In this document: positions 9,018 through 17,050 of the stretch, piece by piece | Position numbering within the stretch: the first letter of the stretch is position 1 | How the letters are laid out: every line of letters begins with the position of its first letter | Assembly (NCBI GenBank): GCA_022821775.1 | Contig: JAJECY010000186.1 | Coordinates: forward strand, 1 to 39,034 | Direction: 5' to 3' | Length of the DNA stretch: 39,034 nucleotides | Source: Acidobacteriota bacterium | GTDB taxonomy: Bacteria; Acidobacteriota; Terriglobia; Versatilivoradales; Versatilivoraceae | The notes under the pieces: generated by a model | Database searches by the model: none | Seen by the model: the letters and a program-made list of their open reading frames with translations, nothing else | Told to the model about the DNA's origin: nothing | Translations under genes and position numbers: made by a program

Positions 9018-9050
9018 TTCGCCAGAATTGTGTTCCATCGAGGCGAGGGC

Positions 9051-11051
9051 ATGGCTTTCCGGCGAAGGGGTGCGGGGTATTGCGGTTGCGTGGTTCTGAC
9101 CCTTCTGCTGCCGGGTGTCCTGCACGCCGGCTCCGGCGCCGCCGACCTTCAGCCCACCGATCCCGAAGTCATCCACATCTTTCCTCTGGGAGGCCAGCCG
9201 GGGAGTAGTGTGGAGATCGAGATCCAGGGTCGGAACCTGGAGGGGGCCCGCGCCCTCTGGGCGGACAGCGACGCTGTCCAGGGTCGGGTGGTGCGGGTGG
9301 AACCGGGCTCCGCCCGGATGAAAGAGGGGAGGAAGGTCAAGGAGATCCCAGGGCAAAAGGTGGTGGCGGCCGTTGAGATCGACTCGGGAGCCCAACTTGG
9401 CCCCCACGCCTTGAGGCTGGTTTCGGCCAAGGGCGTCTCGAACGAGATGATCTTCTGGGTAGTTCCCATGCCTACGCTGCATGAGACGGACGGCGAGCAT
9501 GGGACTGCGAAGGAAGCTCAGGCCATAGCCGTTCCCTCGGCCCTTAGCGGCCGGATCGCCGAAGAGGGGCAGGCCGACTTCTACCGCTTCCAGACCCATC
9601 CGGGCCAGGAGCTGGCCTTCGAGGTGGTGGAAGGCGTGCAGCGCCTGTGGGGGGACCTCAGGAGGGCTCCGGGATTCTCCCTGGAACTCTCGGGCTCCGG
9701 AGAGAGCTGGTTCGATGGCGAGCGCCGGGTCAAGCTGGGCACCGCCAATACGGCCGTCTTCCACAAGAATATCTCGGCCTACAAGCCCAGGCTGATCCAC
9801 CGTTTCGCAAAGGGCGGCTGGCACACCCTGGAAGTCAAGGGGGAACCGGGAGCCTCCTACCAGCTCCAGATCGGCGCTCCCGCCGACTTTCCTCCGCTGG
9901 TCCGGTCCCACGGCCTCGACAAGCTGGCCCCGGCCCGGTGGCGGGAGCGGGGTTTCGGCCGCAGGCTGGAGCCGGACCGCCTGGTCCGGTTGCAGGCCCG
10001 ATCGGGAGGATCGGCACGCCAGGCTACACTGGCCGTATTGGAAAAGCAGTTGAGGGACCTGATGGGCCTGAGCGGCGAGGAGAGGTCGTCAGGAACCGCT
10101 GCTGCCAGCCCAGCCGCCATTGTCCGGGAACGGGAACCCAACGACGCTACCGAGCAGGCCCTCCCGGTTGCCATTCCCTCCATCATCGAAGGCACCATCG
10201 ACTCTCCCGCGGACGTGGACCACTTCCGTTTCGAACTGGAGGACGGACAGGACCTGGCTTTCGAGATCGAAACCCCCGAGAGTCACTACCCCTACTTCAA
10301 TCCCCGCATCGGGGTCTTCGACCCGGCGGGCAGGGAACTGGTCGACAACATTTACAAGAGGCAGGCCTCTCAGAACATGTGGTTCTGGAAGACGGCCGAA
10401 TCCAAGGCCGTCTTCAGCTTTCCCGAGAGCGGCTCCTACCTGATCCGGGTCCAGGACGTGACCCGCCGCAAGGGCGGGGCCGGGTTCCGCTACCGTCTCA
10501 TGGTTCGTCCCCAGGTGCCGCACGTGGGCGAGGCCGAGGTGGCGGAGGTTCTGAACATTCTGGGCCGGGAGATGCTCGATTGGATGATCGGGCTGGATCG
10601 GGTGAATCTCTATCCGGGCGAGGTCAAGAAGGTGAACGTCATCATCAGCCGGGAGGAGGGGTTTGCCGGAGACCTGGCGGTTTCGGTGGACAATCTCCCC
10701 CAAGGGGTGGAAGTACTGCCGGGTGCCGATATGGGGCCTGAGCTGGGACTGCCGCAGGATCAGGGCCTCAAGGAGGTTTTCGCCGGAGAGGACCAGGTGG
10801 TCACCCTGCTGCTGGCGGTGCGTCCGGACGCGCCCCCTACCCCCACGCCCCGCTGGCTCCGGTTCAATCTGAGGCCGGTCAACCCCGGCCGGCTGAACCG
10901 CTATCGCAAGATGACCGGCGAGGATCCCTTCCGGCCCATCTGGCTGGGGCGGATGGGGCCATCGATACCCGTGGCCCGGATTCCGATGATGGTGCTCCAC
11001 CCCTCGGGAGGCGCACCGGCCGTCAGCCAGGTGATTCCCGCGGGGAACTGA
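9051..11051 (+). CDS. secreted PPC-domain protein of the DUF1549/DUF1501 module
   Basis: A 666-residue exported protein. Start at ATG 9051 after GAGGCGAGGG; the track start at 8886 is only open frame upstream. Residues 1-27 form a signal peptide (CVVLTLLLPGVLHA). An early segment, HIFPLGGQPGSSVEIEIQGRNLEGARALW, has the IPT/TIG-like pattern that opens similar planctomycete-type proteins. Two pre-peptidase C-terminal (PPC) beta domains follow: one around ALSGRIAEEGQADFYRFQTHPGQELAFEV and a second, clearer one at EREPNDATEQALPVAIPSIIEGTIDSPADVDHFRFELEDGQDLAFEIETP. The C-terminal third is beta-rich. No catalytic domain is seen; PPC domains usually bind or target. The DUF1549 gene starts 8 bases downstream, so the two are co-transcribed. 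Confidence 0.85.
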   Translation: MAFRRRGAGYCGCVVLTLLLPGVLHAGSGAADLQPTDPEVIHIFPLGGQPGSSVEIEIQGRNLEGARALWADSDAVQGRVVRVEPGSARMKEGRKVKEIPGQKVVAAVEIDSGAQLGPHALRLVSAKGVSNEMIFWVVPMPTLHETDGEHGTAKEAQAIAVPSALSGRIAEEGQADFYRFQTHPGQELAFEVVEGVQRLWGDLRRAPGFSLELSGSGESWFDGERRVKLGTANTAVFHKNISAYKPRLIHRFAKGGWHTLEVKGEPGASYQLQIGAPADFPPLVRSHGLDKLAPARWRERGFGRRLEPDRLVRLQARSGGSARQATLAVLEKQLRDLMGLSGEERSSGTAAASPAAIVREREPNDATEQALPVAIPSIIEGTIDSPADVDHFRFELEDGQDLAFEIETPESHYPYFNPRIGVFDPAGRELVDNIYKRQASQNMWFWKTAESKAVFSFPESGSYLIRVQDVTRRKGGAGFRYRLMVRPQVPHVGEAEVAEVLNILGREMLDWMIGLDRVNLYPGEVKKVNVIISREEGFAGDLAVSVDNLPQGVEVLPGADMGPELGLPQDQGLKEVFAGEDQVVTLLLAVRPDAPPTPTPRWLRFNLRPVNPGRLNRYRKMTGEDPFRPIWLGRMGPSIPVARIPMMVLHPSGGAPAVSQVIPAGN

Positions 11052-11059
11052 AGGACCGA

Positions 11060-13567
11060 GTGGACAGGATGAGGACAGGGAACAGCAGTCCGGGAGGGAT
11101 CGCGGGAGCTTTTCTCGCCCCCCGTCTCTGCATCATGGGCTTGTTGATCGGGCTGTTGGGTTGGCCGGCACCGCTCTGGTCCGCCGGCCCGAAGACAATC
11201 GGGGAGTCACCCAACGGCGTCCGCCTGCTTTCCGTCAGGCTCCTGCCCGAAGAGGTGCGGCTCCGGGGCAAGGACGCGGTTCAGCAGCTCCTGGTCATCG
11301 GAACCTATGACGACGGGCTGGAGCGGGACCTGACCGAGACTAGCCGGTTCTCCATCGCCGACCCCGAATTGGCCGAGATCGATGCCCGGGGCAGGGTGAA
11401 GGCCCGATCCGACGGCCGGACGCTGCTGACCGTCCAGGCCTCGGGTGGGGATCTCCAGGCGGCCGTGCAGGTGCGGGATTCGGCCGTGAGCCGCCCCCTC
11501 CGTTTCGATCGCGACATCGCCGCGATTCTCACAAAGCGGGGCTGCAACAGCACCGAATGTCACGGCAGCGTCACCGGGCAGGGCGGTTTCAAGCTCTCCA
11601 AGAACGCCACCGCTCCTCGGGAAGATTACCGCTGGATCGTGGAAGGCGGCGCCTTCCACGTCCTCACGGCCGAGACCGGCGAGAAGGCGCCCCGCGTCGA
11701 CCTGGAGGATCCCGCCCTAAGCCTGTTGCTGCTGAAGGCCAGCCTGGCCGTGCCCCACGGCGGCGGCGAGCGGCTCGAGAAGGACTCCCGGGACTATCGG
11801 CGCATCCGGGACTGGATTGACGGGGGCGCGGTCTACGGCCCCGAGAATGGCGCCCGAACCACGCGCCTGGAACGGGTGGCGGTCGCGCCCGGGCAGGTGG
11901 TGCTTTTGAAGGGAGGGGAGCGGCAACTGCTGGTGACCGCCCATTGGGCCGACGGCACCCGGGAGGATTTCACCCGCCGGGTGCGCTACCTTTCCAACAA
12001 CCCCGAAGTGGTTTCGGTGGGACCCGATGGCCGGTTGACGGGGCGGCAAGTGGGCGAGACCGCCATCCAGGTGCTGGCCGGCGGGCGGAGCGCCAGCGCT
12101 ACGGTGGGCGTGATCGAGGAGCCGGTGGGGGCCTATCCCGAGGTCCCACGCCACAACTTCATTGACGAACATGTCTTCGCCAAGGCCCGCAAGTTTCACC
12201 TGGTTCCTTCCCCGCTGTCCTCCGACGCCGAGTTTCTGCGCCGCCTCTGCCTGGACCTGACCGGCAGGCTGCCGCCGGTTCATCGGGTGCGCCAGTTCCT
12301 GGCAGACCCGGACCCGCAGAAGCGCGACCGGCTCATCGACCTGCTGCTCCGTTCGCCCGAGTTCGTGGATCACTGGTCCTGGCGCTTCTACGACTTCCTG
12401 CGGGTGATCAGCCCCGTCTACAAGCAGTGGGTACGCCGGGCCATTGCCGAGAACAAGCCTTACGATCAGTTCGCCCGGGAACGGGTGGCCGCCCAGGGTT
12501 TCGACGGCCCCTCCCGCCACTACGAGGATATGGGGGGCACGGCCGTGCCTCTGCCGCAGAATGCCATGGGGGAGCAGGTGCGGGTCTTTCTGGGCCGGCG
12601 GATGGACTGCGCCCAGTGCCACGACCATCCCTACGAGACCTGGAGCCAGGACCAGTTCTGGGGTCTGACCGCCTTCTTCGGGCGGCTGAGCAACCTCCAT
12701 CCGGGATTCCCCCAGGTGGACTTCGTGATCATGGACGATCCCGAGGGCTACGGCACCTTCGGCAAGGGAGCCAAGGTCATTCACCCCCGCACCAAGCAGG
12801 AGGTTCAACCCAGGTTCCTGGACGGGAGTCCGGTGTCCCGGGACCGGCGGGACGACTGGCGGCTGGCGCTGGCCGAGTGGATGACCTCGCCCGATAACCC
12901 CTACTTCGCCGCGGCCATGGCCAACCGCATGTGGGGCTATTTCTTCGGCAGGGGGATCGTGGATCCGGTGGACGACTTTCGCTCCAACAACCTGGCCACC
13001 CACCCTCGGCTGCTGGAGGCCCTGTCCCGGCACTTTGTCAGAAGCGGGTACGACCTGCGTTCGCTTATTCGCCTCATGGTGGAGTCCAGGACCTACCAGC
13101 TTTCGGGGGATCCCAACTCCTCCAACCGCTATGATCGGGTCAACTATTCCAGGGCGCTTCCGCGCCCCCTGGATAGCGAGGTGCTCTTGAGGGCCATCTC
13201 CCAGGTGAGCGGCGTGAAGGGAGAGGACGGAAACTTCTTCAACGTCTACGGCAAGCCCGACCTGGGCTCCATTCCCGAACGCGACATGAAGCCCAGCCTG
13301 CTGCAGGCCCTGCACCAGTTGGCGGGTCCGACCTTTACCGCCAAGCTCTCCCGCGAGGGAGGCCGGGTGGACCACCTGCTGCAGCGCCGGGCCTCCGATG
13401 AGGCCATCATTGAAGAACTGTATCTGGCAACCCTGTGCCGTTTCCCGACTGAAGGCGAGCAGACTGCGTTGAAAGAAATGATCCGGCGGCAGGATTCACG
13501 GCGAGAGGCGGTGGAGGATCTGCTGTGGGCCCTGGTAAACTCGGAGCAGTTCCTGAACAACCACTGA
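11060..13567 (+). CDS. DUF1549/DUF1553 protein with Ig-like domains and heme-type motifs
   Basis: An 835-residue exported protein (GTG start 11060; ATG 11069 is an alternative). After a signal segment (LCIMGLLIGLLGWPAPLWSA) come a BIG2-type bacterial Ig-like domain (LLPEEVRLRG...TYDDGLERDLTETSRFSIADPELAEID), a cytochrome-like segment with CNSTECHG (Cys162, Cys167, His168; a CX4CH spacing), a second Ig-like domain (RQLLVTAHWADGTREDFTRRVRYLSNNPEVVSV), the DUF1549 domain with CAQCHDHPYETWSQDQFWGLTAFF (Cys517/Cys520/His521) and the DUF1553 domain at the C terminus (PLDSEVLLRAISQVSG... NSEQFLNNH). These families are paired in Planctomycetota, Verrucomicrobiota and Acidobacteriota; their reaction is unknown. 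The DUF1501 gene follows after 22 bases. Confidence 0.9.
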   Translation: MDRMRTGNSSPGGIAGAFLAPRLCIMGLLIGLLGWPAPLWSAGPKTIGESPNGVRLLSVRLLPEEVRLRGKDAVQQLLVIGTYDDGLERDLTETSRFSIADPELAEIDARGRVKARSDGRTLLTVQASGGDLQAAVQVRDSAVSRPLRFDRDIAAILTKRGCNSTECHGSVTGQGGFKLSKNATAPREDYRWIVEGGAFHVLTAETGEKAPRVDLEDPALSLLLLKASLAVPHGGGERLEKDSRDYRRIRDWIDGGAVYGPENGARTTRLERVAVAPGQVVLLKGGERQLLVTAHWADGTREDFTRRVRYLSNNPEVVSVGPDGRLTGRQVGETAIQVLAGGRSASATVGVIEEPVGAYPEVPRHNFIDEHVFAKARKFHLVPSPLSSDAEFLRRLCLDLTGRLPPVHRVRQFLADPDPQKRDRLIDLLLRSPEFVDHWSWRFYDFLRVISPVYKQWVRRAIAENKPYDQFARERVAAQGFDGPSRHYEDMGGTAVPLPQNAMGEQVRVFLGRRMDCAQCHDHPYETWSQDQFWGLTAFFGRLSNLHPGFPQVDFVIMDDPEGYGTFGKGAKVIHPRTKQEVQPRFLDGSPVSRDRRDDWRLALAEWMTSPDNPYFAAAMANRMWGYFFGRGIVDPVDDFRSNNLATHPRLLEALSRHFVRSGYDLRSLIRLMVESRTYQLSGDPNSSNRYDRVNYSRALPRPLDSEVLLRAISQVSGVKGEDGNFFNVYGKPDLGSIPERDMKPSLLQALHQLAGPTFTAKLSREGGRVDHLLQRRASDEAIIEELYLATLCRFPTEGEQTALKEMIRRQDSRREAVEDLLWALVNSEQFLNNH

Positions 13568-13589
13568 TCCGACAAGGAGAGTCCCGGTC

Positions 13590-14933
13590 ATGAATGGAAG
13601 GGGATGCGACAGTTTCTGCGAGAGCCTGGCACGCCGGCACTTTCTGCGGGTGGGGTCCCTGAGCCTGGTGGGAATCCACCTGGGCCAGTATCTCCACATG
13701 AAAGGCCTGATGGCCGCTTCCGGCGCCACGGCTCCCCCGGCCAAGGCCCGGGCCTGCATTCTGCTCCTGCTGGAAGGCGGACCCAGCCAGGTGGATACCT
13801 GGGATCCGAAACCCAGCAGCGGCTTCCGGCCCATCTCCACCAACGTGCCCGGGATCCGGATTTCCGAGATTCTGCCTCGGATGGCCCGCCACATGGACAA
13901 GTTGTCCATCATTCGCTCCATGACTCACGAGGAAGTGGACCATCCCCTGGGGCGAGAGTACATCACCAGCGGACACCGCCCGGCCCCGGCCATGGAGTTT
14001 GCCAGTGTGGGGTCCATCATTGCCCGGGAGCTGGGGCCTCGCAACGACATTCCTCCCTACGTGCTGGGCGCGCCTCATCTCACCCAGCGCTACTATGGAG
14101 CCTCCTCCCTGGGAGCCGCCTACAATCCGCTGGTCGTCCCCGATCCCAGCAAGAAGGACTTCAAGCTCAAGGACCTCACCCTTCCCAAGGCGATCAGCGA
14201 GAAACGGATCGAGGATCGTCGCGGTTTTCTGCAAGTGGTGGACGACCTCTACCGCCGCAAGGAAGCCCTGACGGAAGCAGCCGCGCGCGAGACTTTTCGG
14301 GACAAGGCCATGGAGATGATCCTGTCTCCCGCCATGAAGAAGGCCTTCGATCTCTCCCGGGAATCGGAAACGATCAAGGACGCCTACGGCCGTTACGGGT
14401 TCGGACAGAGCGCCCTGCTGGCCCGGCGGCTGGTGGAAGCCGGCTCCCGCTTCGTCACCGCGGCCGGCTACAACCTGGACAGCGGCTGGGACACTCATGG
14501 CCGGGGTTCGGGGGGAGAGAACGACAAGAAGCTGCGGGCCCTGCTGTGCCCCACCCTGGATCAGACCCTCACGGCTCTGCTGGTCGACCTGGAGCAGCGC
14601 GGACTGCTGGAATCCACCATCGTAATGGCCATGGGCGAGTTCGGCCGCACCCCGGAGATCAACCCCATCAACGGCCGCGACCACTGGCCCTTCTGCTTTT
14701 CCATGGTCCTGGGCGGAGGGGGGCTGCAGGGAGGGCAGGTCATTGGAGCCAGCGACGAGAGGGGCGGGTACGTGGCCGAGCGTCCCATCTCGGTGGGAGA
14801 CGTCTTCGCCACCATCTACAAGGCCATGGGCATCGACTGGACCAGGGAATACATGACCCCGGTAGGCCGGCCCATCAAGATCGCCAACTCCTTCGACGAC
14901 ACCACCGGCCAACCGATCGAGGAGTTGATATAA
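13590..14933 (+). CDS. DUF1501 family Tat-exported protein
   Basis: A 447-residue protein with a Tat-like motif ARRHFLRVG (Arg15-Arg16) ahead of a weakly hydrophobic stretch. DUF1501 features are CILLLLEGGPSQVDTWDPKP near the N terminus, GIRISEILPRMARHMDKLSIIRSMTHEEVDHP, the central RLVEAGSRFVTAAGYNLDSGWDTHG and the C-terminal MAMGEFGRTPEINPINGRDHWPFCFSMVLGGGG. The fold is related to the alkaline phosphatase/sulfatase superfamily, but no enzyme activity is established. GACAAGGAGAG lies just ahead of the ATG. It is the last gene of the 9051-14933 module and has a homologue in the minus-strand module at 29798. Confidence 0.92.
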   Translation: MNGRGCDSFCESLARRHFLRVGSLSLVGIHLGQYLHMKGLMAASGATAPPAKARACILLLLEGGPSQVDTWDPKPSSGFRPISTNVPGIRISEILPRMARHMDKLSIIRSMTHEEVDHPLGREYITSGHRPAPAMEFASVGSIIARELGPRNDIPPYVLGAPHLTQRYYGASSLGAAYNPLVVPDPSKKDFKLKDLTLPKAISEKRIEDRRGFLQVVDDLYRRKEALTEAAARETFRDKAMEMILSPAMKKAFDLSRESETIKDAYGRYGFGQSALLARRLVEAGSRFVTAAGYNLDSGWDTHGRGSGGENDKKLRALLCPTLDQTLTALLVDLEQRGLLESTIVMAMGEFGRTPEINPINGRDHWPFCFSMVLGGGGLQGGQVIGASDERGGYVAERPISVGDVFATIYKAMGIDWTREYMTPVGRPIKIANSFDDTTGQPIEELI

Positions 14934-15228
14934 CGCGACCGCGCCTCAGCCAAAGATCGACAGGCTGGGAGGCTTTTTGCAGAATTCGCAGTGGCGCAGG
15001 TCATCTTGCCGGCAAACCTTGGATTCTGCCTTTTTCAATATCCGTTGGGACTTGGTGAAAGATGCTGTCTAACCACAAAAAGCACAAAAAGCACAAAAGG
15101 CACAGAAGCCGCAATTTGTGTTTGTGTGCCTGTTGTGGCCATAACCGGTAACTGTCCCGCTGCTGAATTTTGCAAGTGGCTCTGGGGAGAAAAGATACCC
15201 ACGAAAGGACCGATTCAGGAGGCATATC
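14934..15228. other. intergenic stretch holding a fold-back repeat
   Basis: No gene is seen here. The stretch separates the DUF1501 gene from the VOC gene. The only structure noted is the ACAAAAAGC-type fold-back element at 15073-15138. No T-run terminator was recognised after 14933. Confidence 0.6.
15073..15138. repeat. fold-back repeat made of GCACAAAA units
   Basis: The left arm is three near-copies of a 9-base unit (CCACAAAAAGCACAAAAAGC..., 15073-15100). The right arm ends TTGTGTGCCTGTTGTGG (15138); its reverse complement, CCACAACAGGCACACAAACAC, pairs imperfectly with the left arm around a short centre (CCGCAATT). It looks like a dispersed, non-coding stem-loop repeat. The translated ORFs over it are low-complexity and not genes. 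Confidence 0.55.
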
Positions 15229-15639
15229 ATGGCTCGAATACGTCATCTGGCTCTCCGCTGCCGTGACATGGAAGAGTCCCGCCGCTTCTATGAGAGCGTC
15301 TTCGGGTGGGAATTCATCGGCTATCGGCCCAGCCGGCTGGGCATGGACCTGACCGACGGCGTGACTAACATCACTCTGATCCAACAGCCCGCCGACTGCG
15401 ATCGACCCCGCATCGAGGAGGGCAACGAGTATGTGCACTTCGGTGTCATGGTGGAGGACCTGGAGGCCGCCTGGCAGCGCTGCCGCCAATGGGGCGCCGA
15501 GGCCTCCAAGACCGTCAAGGAGCGCATCGACCTGGACCGCCGCCGGCTGCCCGATCGGGCCTTCAAGATCGAAGACCCCGACGGCAACGTGGTGGACGTG
15601 ACCGCCGACAAGGACGAATGGCGGGGAGTCAAGTTGTAG
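15229..15639 (+). CDS. VOC (glyoxalase/dioxygenase) family protein
   Basis: A 136-residue single vicinal-oxygen-chelate protein of usual length. RIRHLALRCRDMEESRRFYESVFGWEFIG opens the first beta-alpha-beta-beta-beta unit with a metal His (His6). EYVHFGVMVEDLEAAWQRCRQWGAEA opens the second, and FKIEDPDGNVVDVTAD is the family's closing strand, with Asp where many members carry a metal Glu. CAGGAGG at 15216-15222 fixes the ATG at 15229. Such proteins act as isomerases, lyases or dioxygenases on small molecules; the substrate is unknown. The MFS gene follows 33 bases downstream and is probably co-transcribed. Confidence 0.85.
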   Translation: MARIRHLALRCRDMEESRRFYESVFGWEFIGYRPSRLGMDLTDGVTNITLIQQPADCDRPRIEEGNEYVHFGVMVEDLEAAWQRCRQWGAEASKTVKERIDLDRRRLPDRAFKIEDPDGNVVDVTADKDEWRGVKL

Positions 15640-15672
15640 CCAATATCCGCAATCGACATTCGAGGGAATAAG

Positions 15673-16980
15673 GTGACAACCACACCGGATGTTTCAGCAG
15701 CGGGACTACCGGGTTCTGCTCCGCAGCCACTATCCGCGGGAGGCCGCTACCTGATCGTGGTGACGGCCTTTCTGGGGTGGATGTTCGCCGGGGTGCAGAT
15801 GTCCATCACCGCCCTGGCCATGCGTTCGGCGGCCATCGACCTGCTTCAGTCGACCAACGAGGCTCTGGTCGGAAAGTGGTTTGCCTGGTACGTGTGCGCC
15901 TTTCTCTTCGGCGCGGCTGCCGGGGGTTGGCTTTTCGGGCGGCTGGGAGACCGCTTTGGCCGTGTCAGGGCCATGGGGTGGAGCATTCTGTGCCTCTCCA
16001 TTTTCTCCGGCCTGGCCTGGTGGGCTCAAAGTCCCTTCGAGTTGCTGGTCATCCGCTTCCTGACCTGCCTTGGCATCGGGGGCATGTGGCCCAACGGCGT
16101 GGCCATTGTCTCGGAGGCCTGGTCGGATCTCTCGCGACCGATCCTGGCAGGCATCATGGGGACGGCGGCCAACGTGGGCCTGCTCCTGATGGCCTGGACC
16201 GCCACGGGAGTCGAAATCACCCCGGACACCTGGCGCTGGGTGATGCTGGTGGGGGCGGCGCCTGTCGTTTTGGGCCTGTTCGTTCTGGCCGCGGTTCCGG
16301 AATCGCCCCGCTGGTTGGCGCAACGAAACGCTCCCCGAGCCGCCGCGGGAGAGCCTTCCAAACCCACCCCCGAGGTCTTCAGGCCGCCTCTGCGAAGTCT
16401 GACCCTGATCGGGATCGCTTTGGGGACCGTTCCCTTGCTGGGGGGATGGGGCGCCTCCAACTGGATGATCCCCTGGGCCGGCGAGGCCGGCGCGGCGGCG
16501 GATCCGCCGGACCCTTTTCTGAAGTCCTGGGTTCAGTTCTACCGATCTCTGACAGGGACAATCGGCAGCCTCCTGGGGGGCGTCATTGCCAGCCTGGTGG
16601 GCCGCCGCCGCACCTATTTCCTGATGAGTCTGGGAGCACTGTTTTCCAGTCAGTACATGTTCTGGCTGCTCACTCCCACCGATGACACCTTCCTGATTTG
16701 GGCCGCGGCCCTGGGATTTTTCTCCGGTGTCTATTTCGGGTGGCTACCGCTGTTCCTGCCGGAGCTGTTTCCCACCGCCGCCCGTTCCACCGGCGCCGGG
16801 GTCAGCTTCAATTTCGGTCGCATCCTCACGGCGGTGGCCGTTTTGTTGGCCGGATGGCTGATCGCTCACTTCGACGGGGACTATGCCCGCATCGGAAGGG
16901 TAACCAGTTTCATCTACGGGGTCGGAATCGTCGTGATCTTCTTCGCGCCCAAAAGCTCCGACCACAGGCTGAGGGACTGA
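15673..16980 (+). CDS. MFS transporter
   Basis: A 435-residue inner-membrane permease of the major facilitator superfamily with about 12 hydrophobic segments. The loop 2-3 signature is GRLGDRFGRVRAMG (Gly89...Asp93-Arg94-x-Gly96-Arg97), and a related SLVGRRRTYFLMSLG lies in the second half. ESPRWLAQRN ends the first half, as in metabolite:proton symporters of the sugar/aromatic acid type. The start is GTG 15673, with a weak Shine-Dalgarno (GGGAATAAGG). It lies between the VOC protein and the Tat-exported oxidoreductase, which fits uptake of a product of extracytoplasmic oxidation; the substrate is not readable. Confidence 0.9.
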   Translation: MTTTPDVSAAGLPGSAPQPLSAGGRYLIVVTAFLGWMFAGVQMSITALAMRSAAIDLLQSTNEALVGKWFAWYVCAFLFGAAAGGWLFGRLGDRFGRVRAMGWSILCLSIFSGLAWWAQSPFELLVIRFLTCLGIGGMWPNGVAIVSEAWSDLSRPILAGIMGTAANVGLLLMAWTATGVEITPDTWRWVMLVGAAPVVLGLFVLAAVPESPRWLAQRNAPRAAAGEPSKPTPEVFRPPLRSLTLIGIALGTVPLLGGWGASNWMIPWAGEAGAAADPPDPFLKSWVQFYRSLTGTIGSLLGGVIASLVGRRRTYFLMSLGALFSSQYMFWLLTPTDDTFLIWAAALGFFSGVYFGWLPLFLPELFPTAARSTGAGVSFNFGRILTAVAVLLAGWLIAHFDGDYARIGRVTSFIYGVGIVVIFFAPKSSDHRLRD

Positions 16981-17050
16981 GCGGCGGGTTGTGGGGAAAG
17001 GTAGAGGCCAAGAGGGCGCGGCTGACCAGCGCCAACGGAGATACAGGCAA

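Noticed and set aside
8886-9050. N-terminal extension of the PPC-domain protein
   Set aside because: The extension precedes a good promoter and ribosome site; the signal peptide starts at 9051.
11717-13375. 552-residue minus-strand ORF
   Set aside because: It is a shadow of the DUF1549/DUF1553 gene; the plus-strand protein has clear domains.
13407-14912. 501-residue minus-strand ORF
   Set aside because: It is a shadow of the DUF1501 gene at 13590.
15001-15489. 162-residue minus-strand ORF with LLCLLCFLCFLW
   Set aside because: This is translation of the ACAAAAAGC repeat followed by antisense of the VOC gene.
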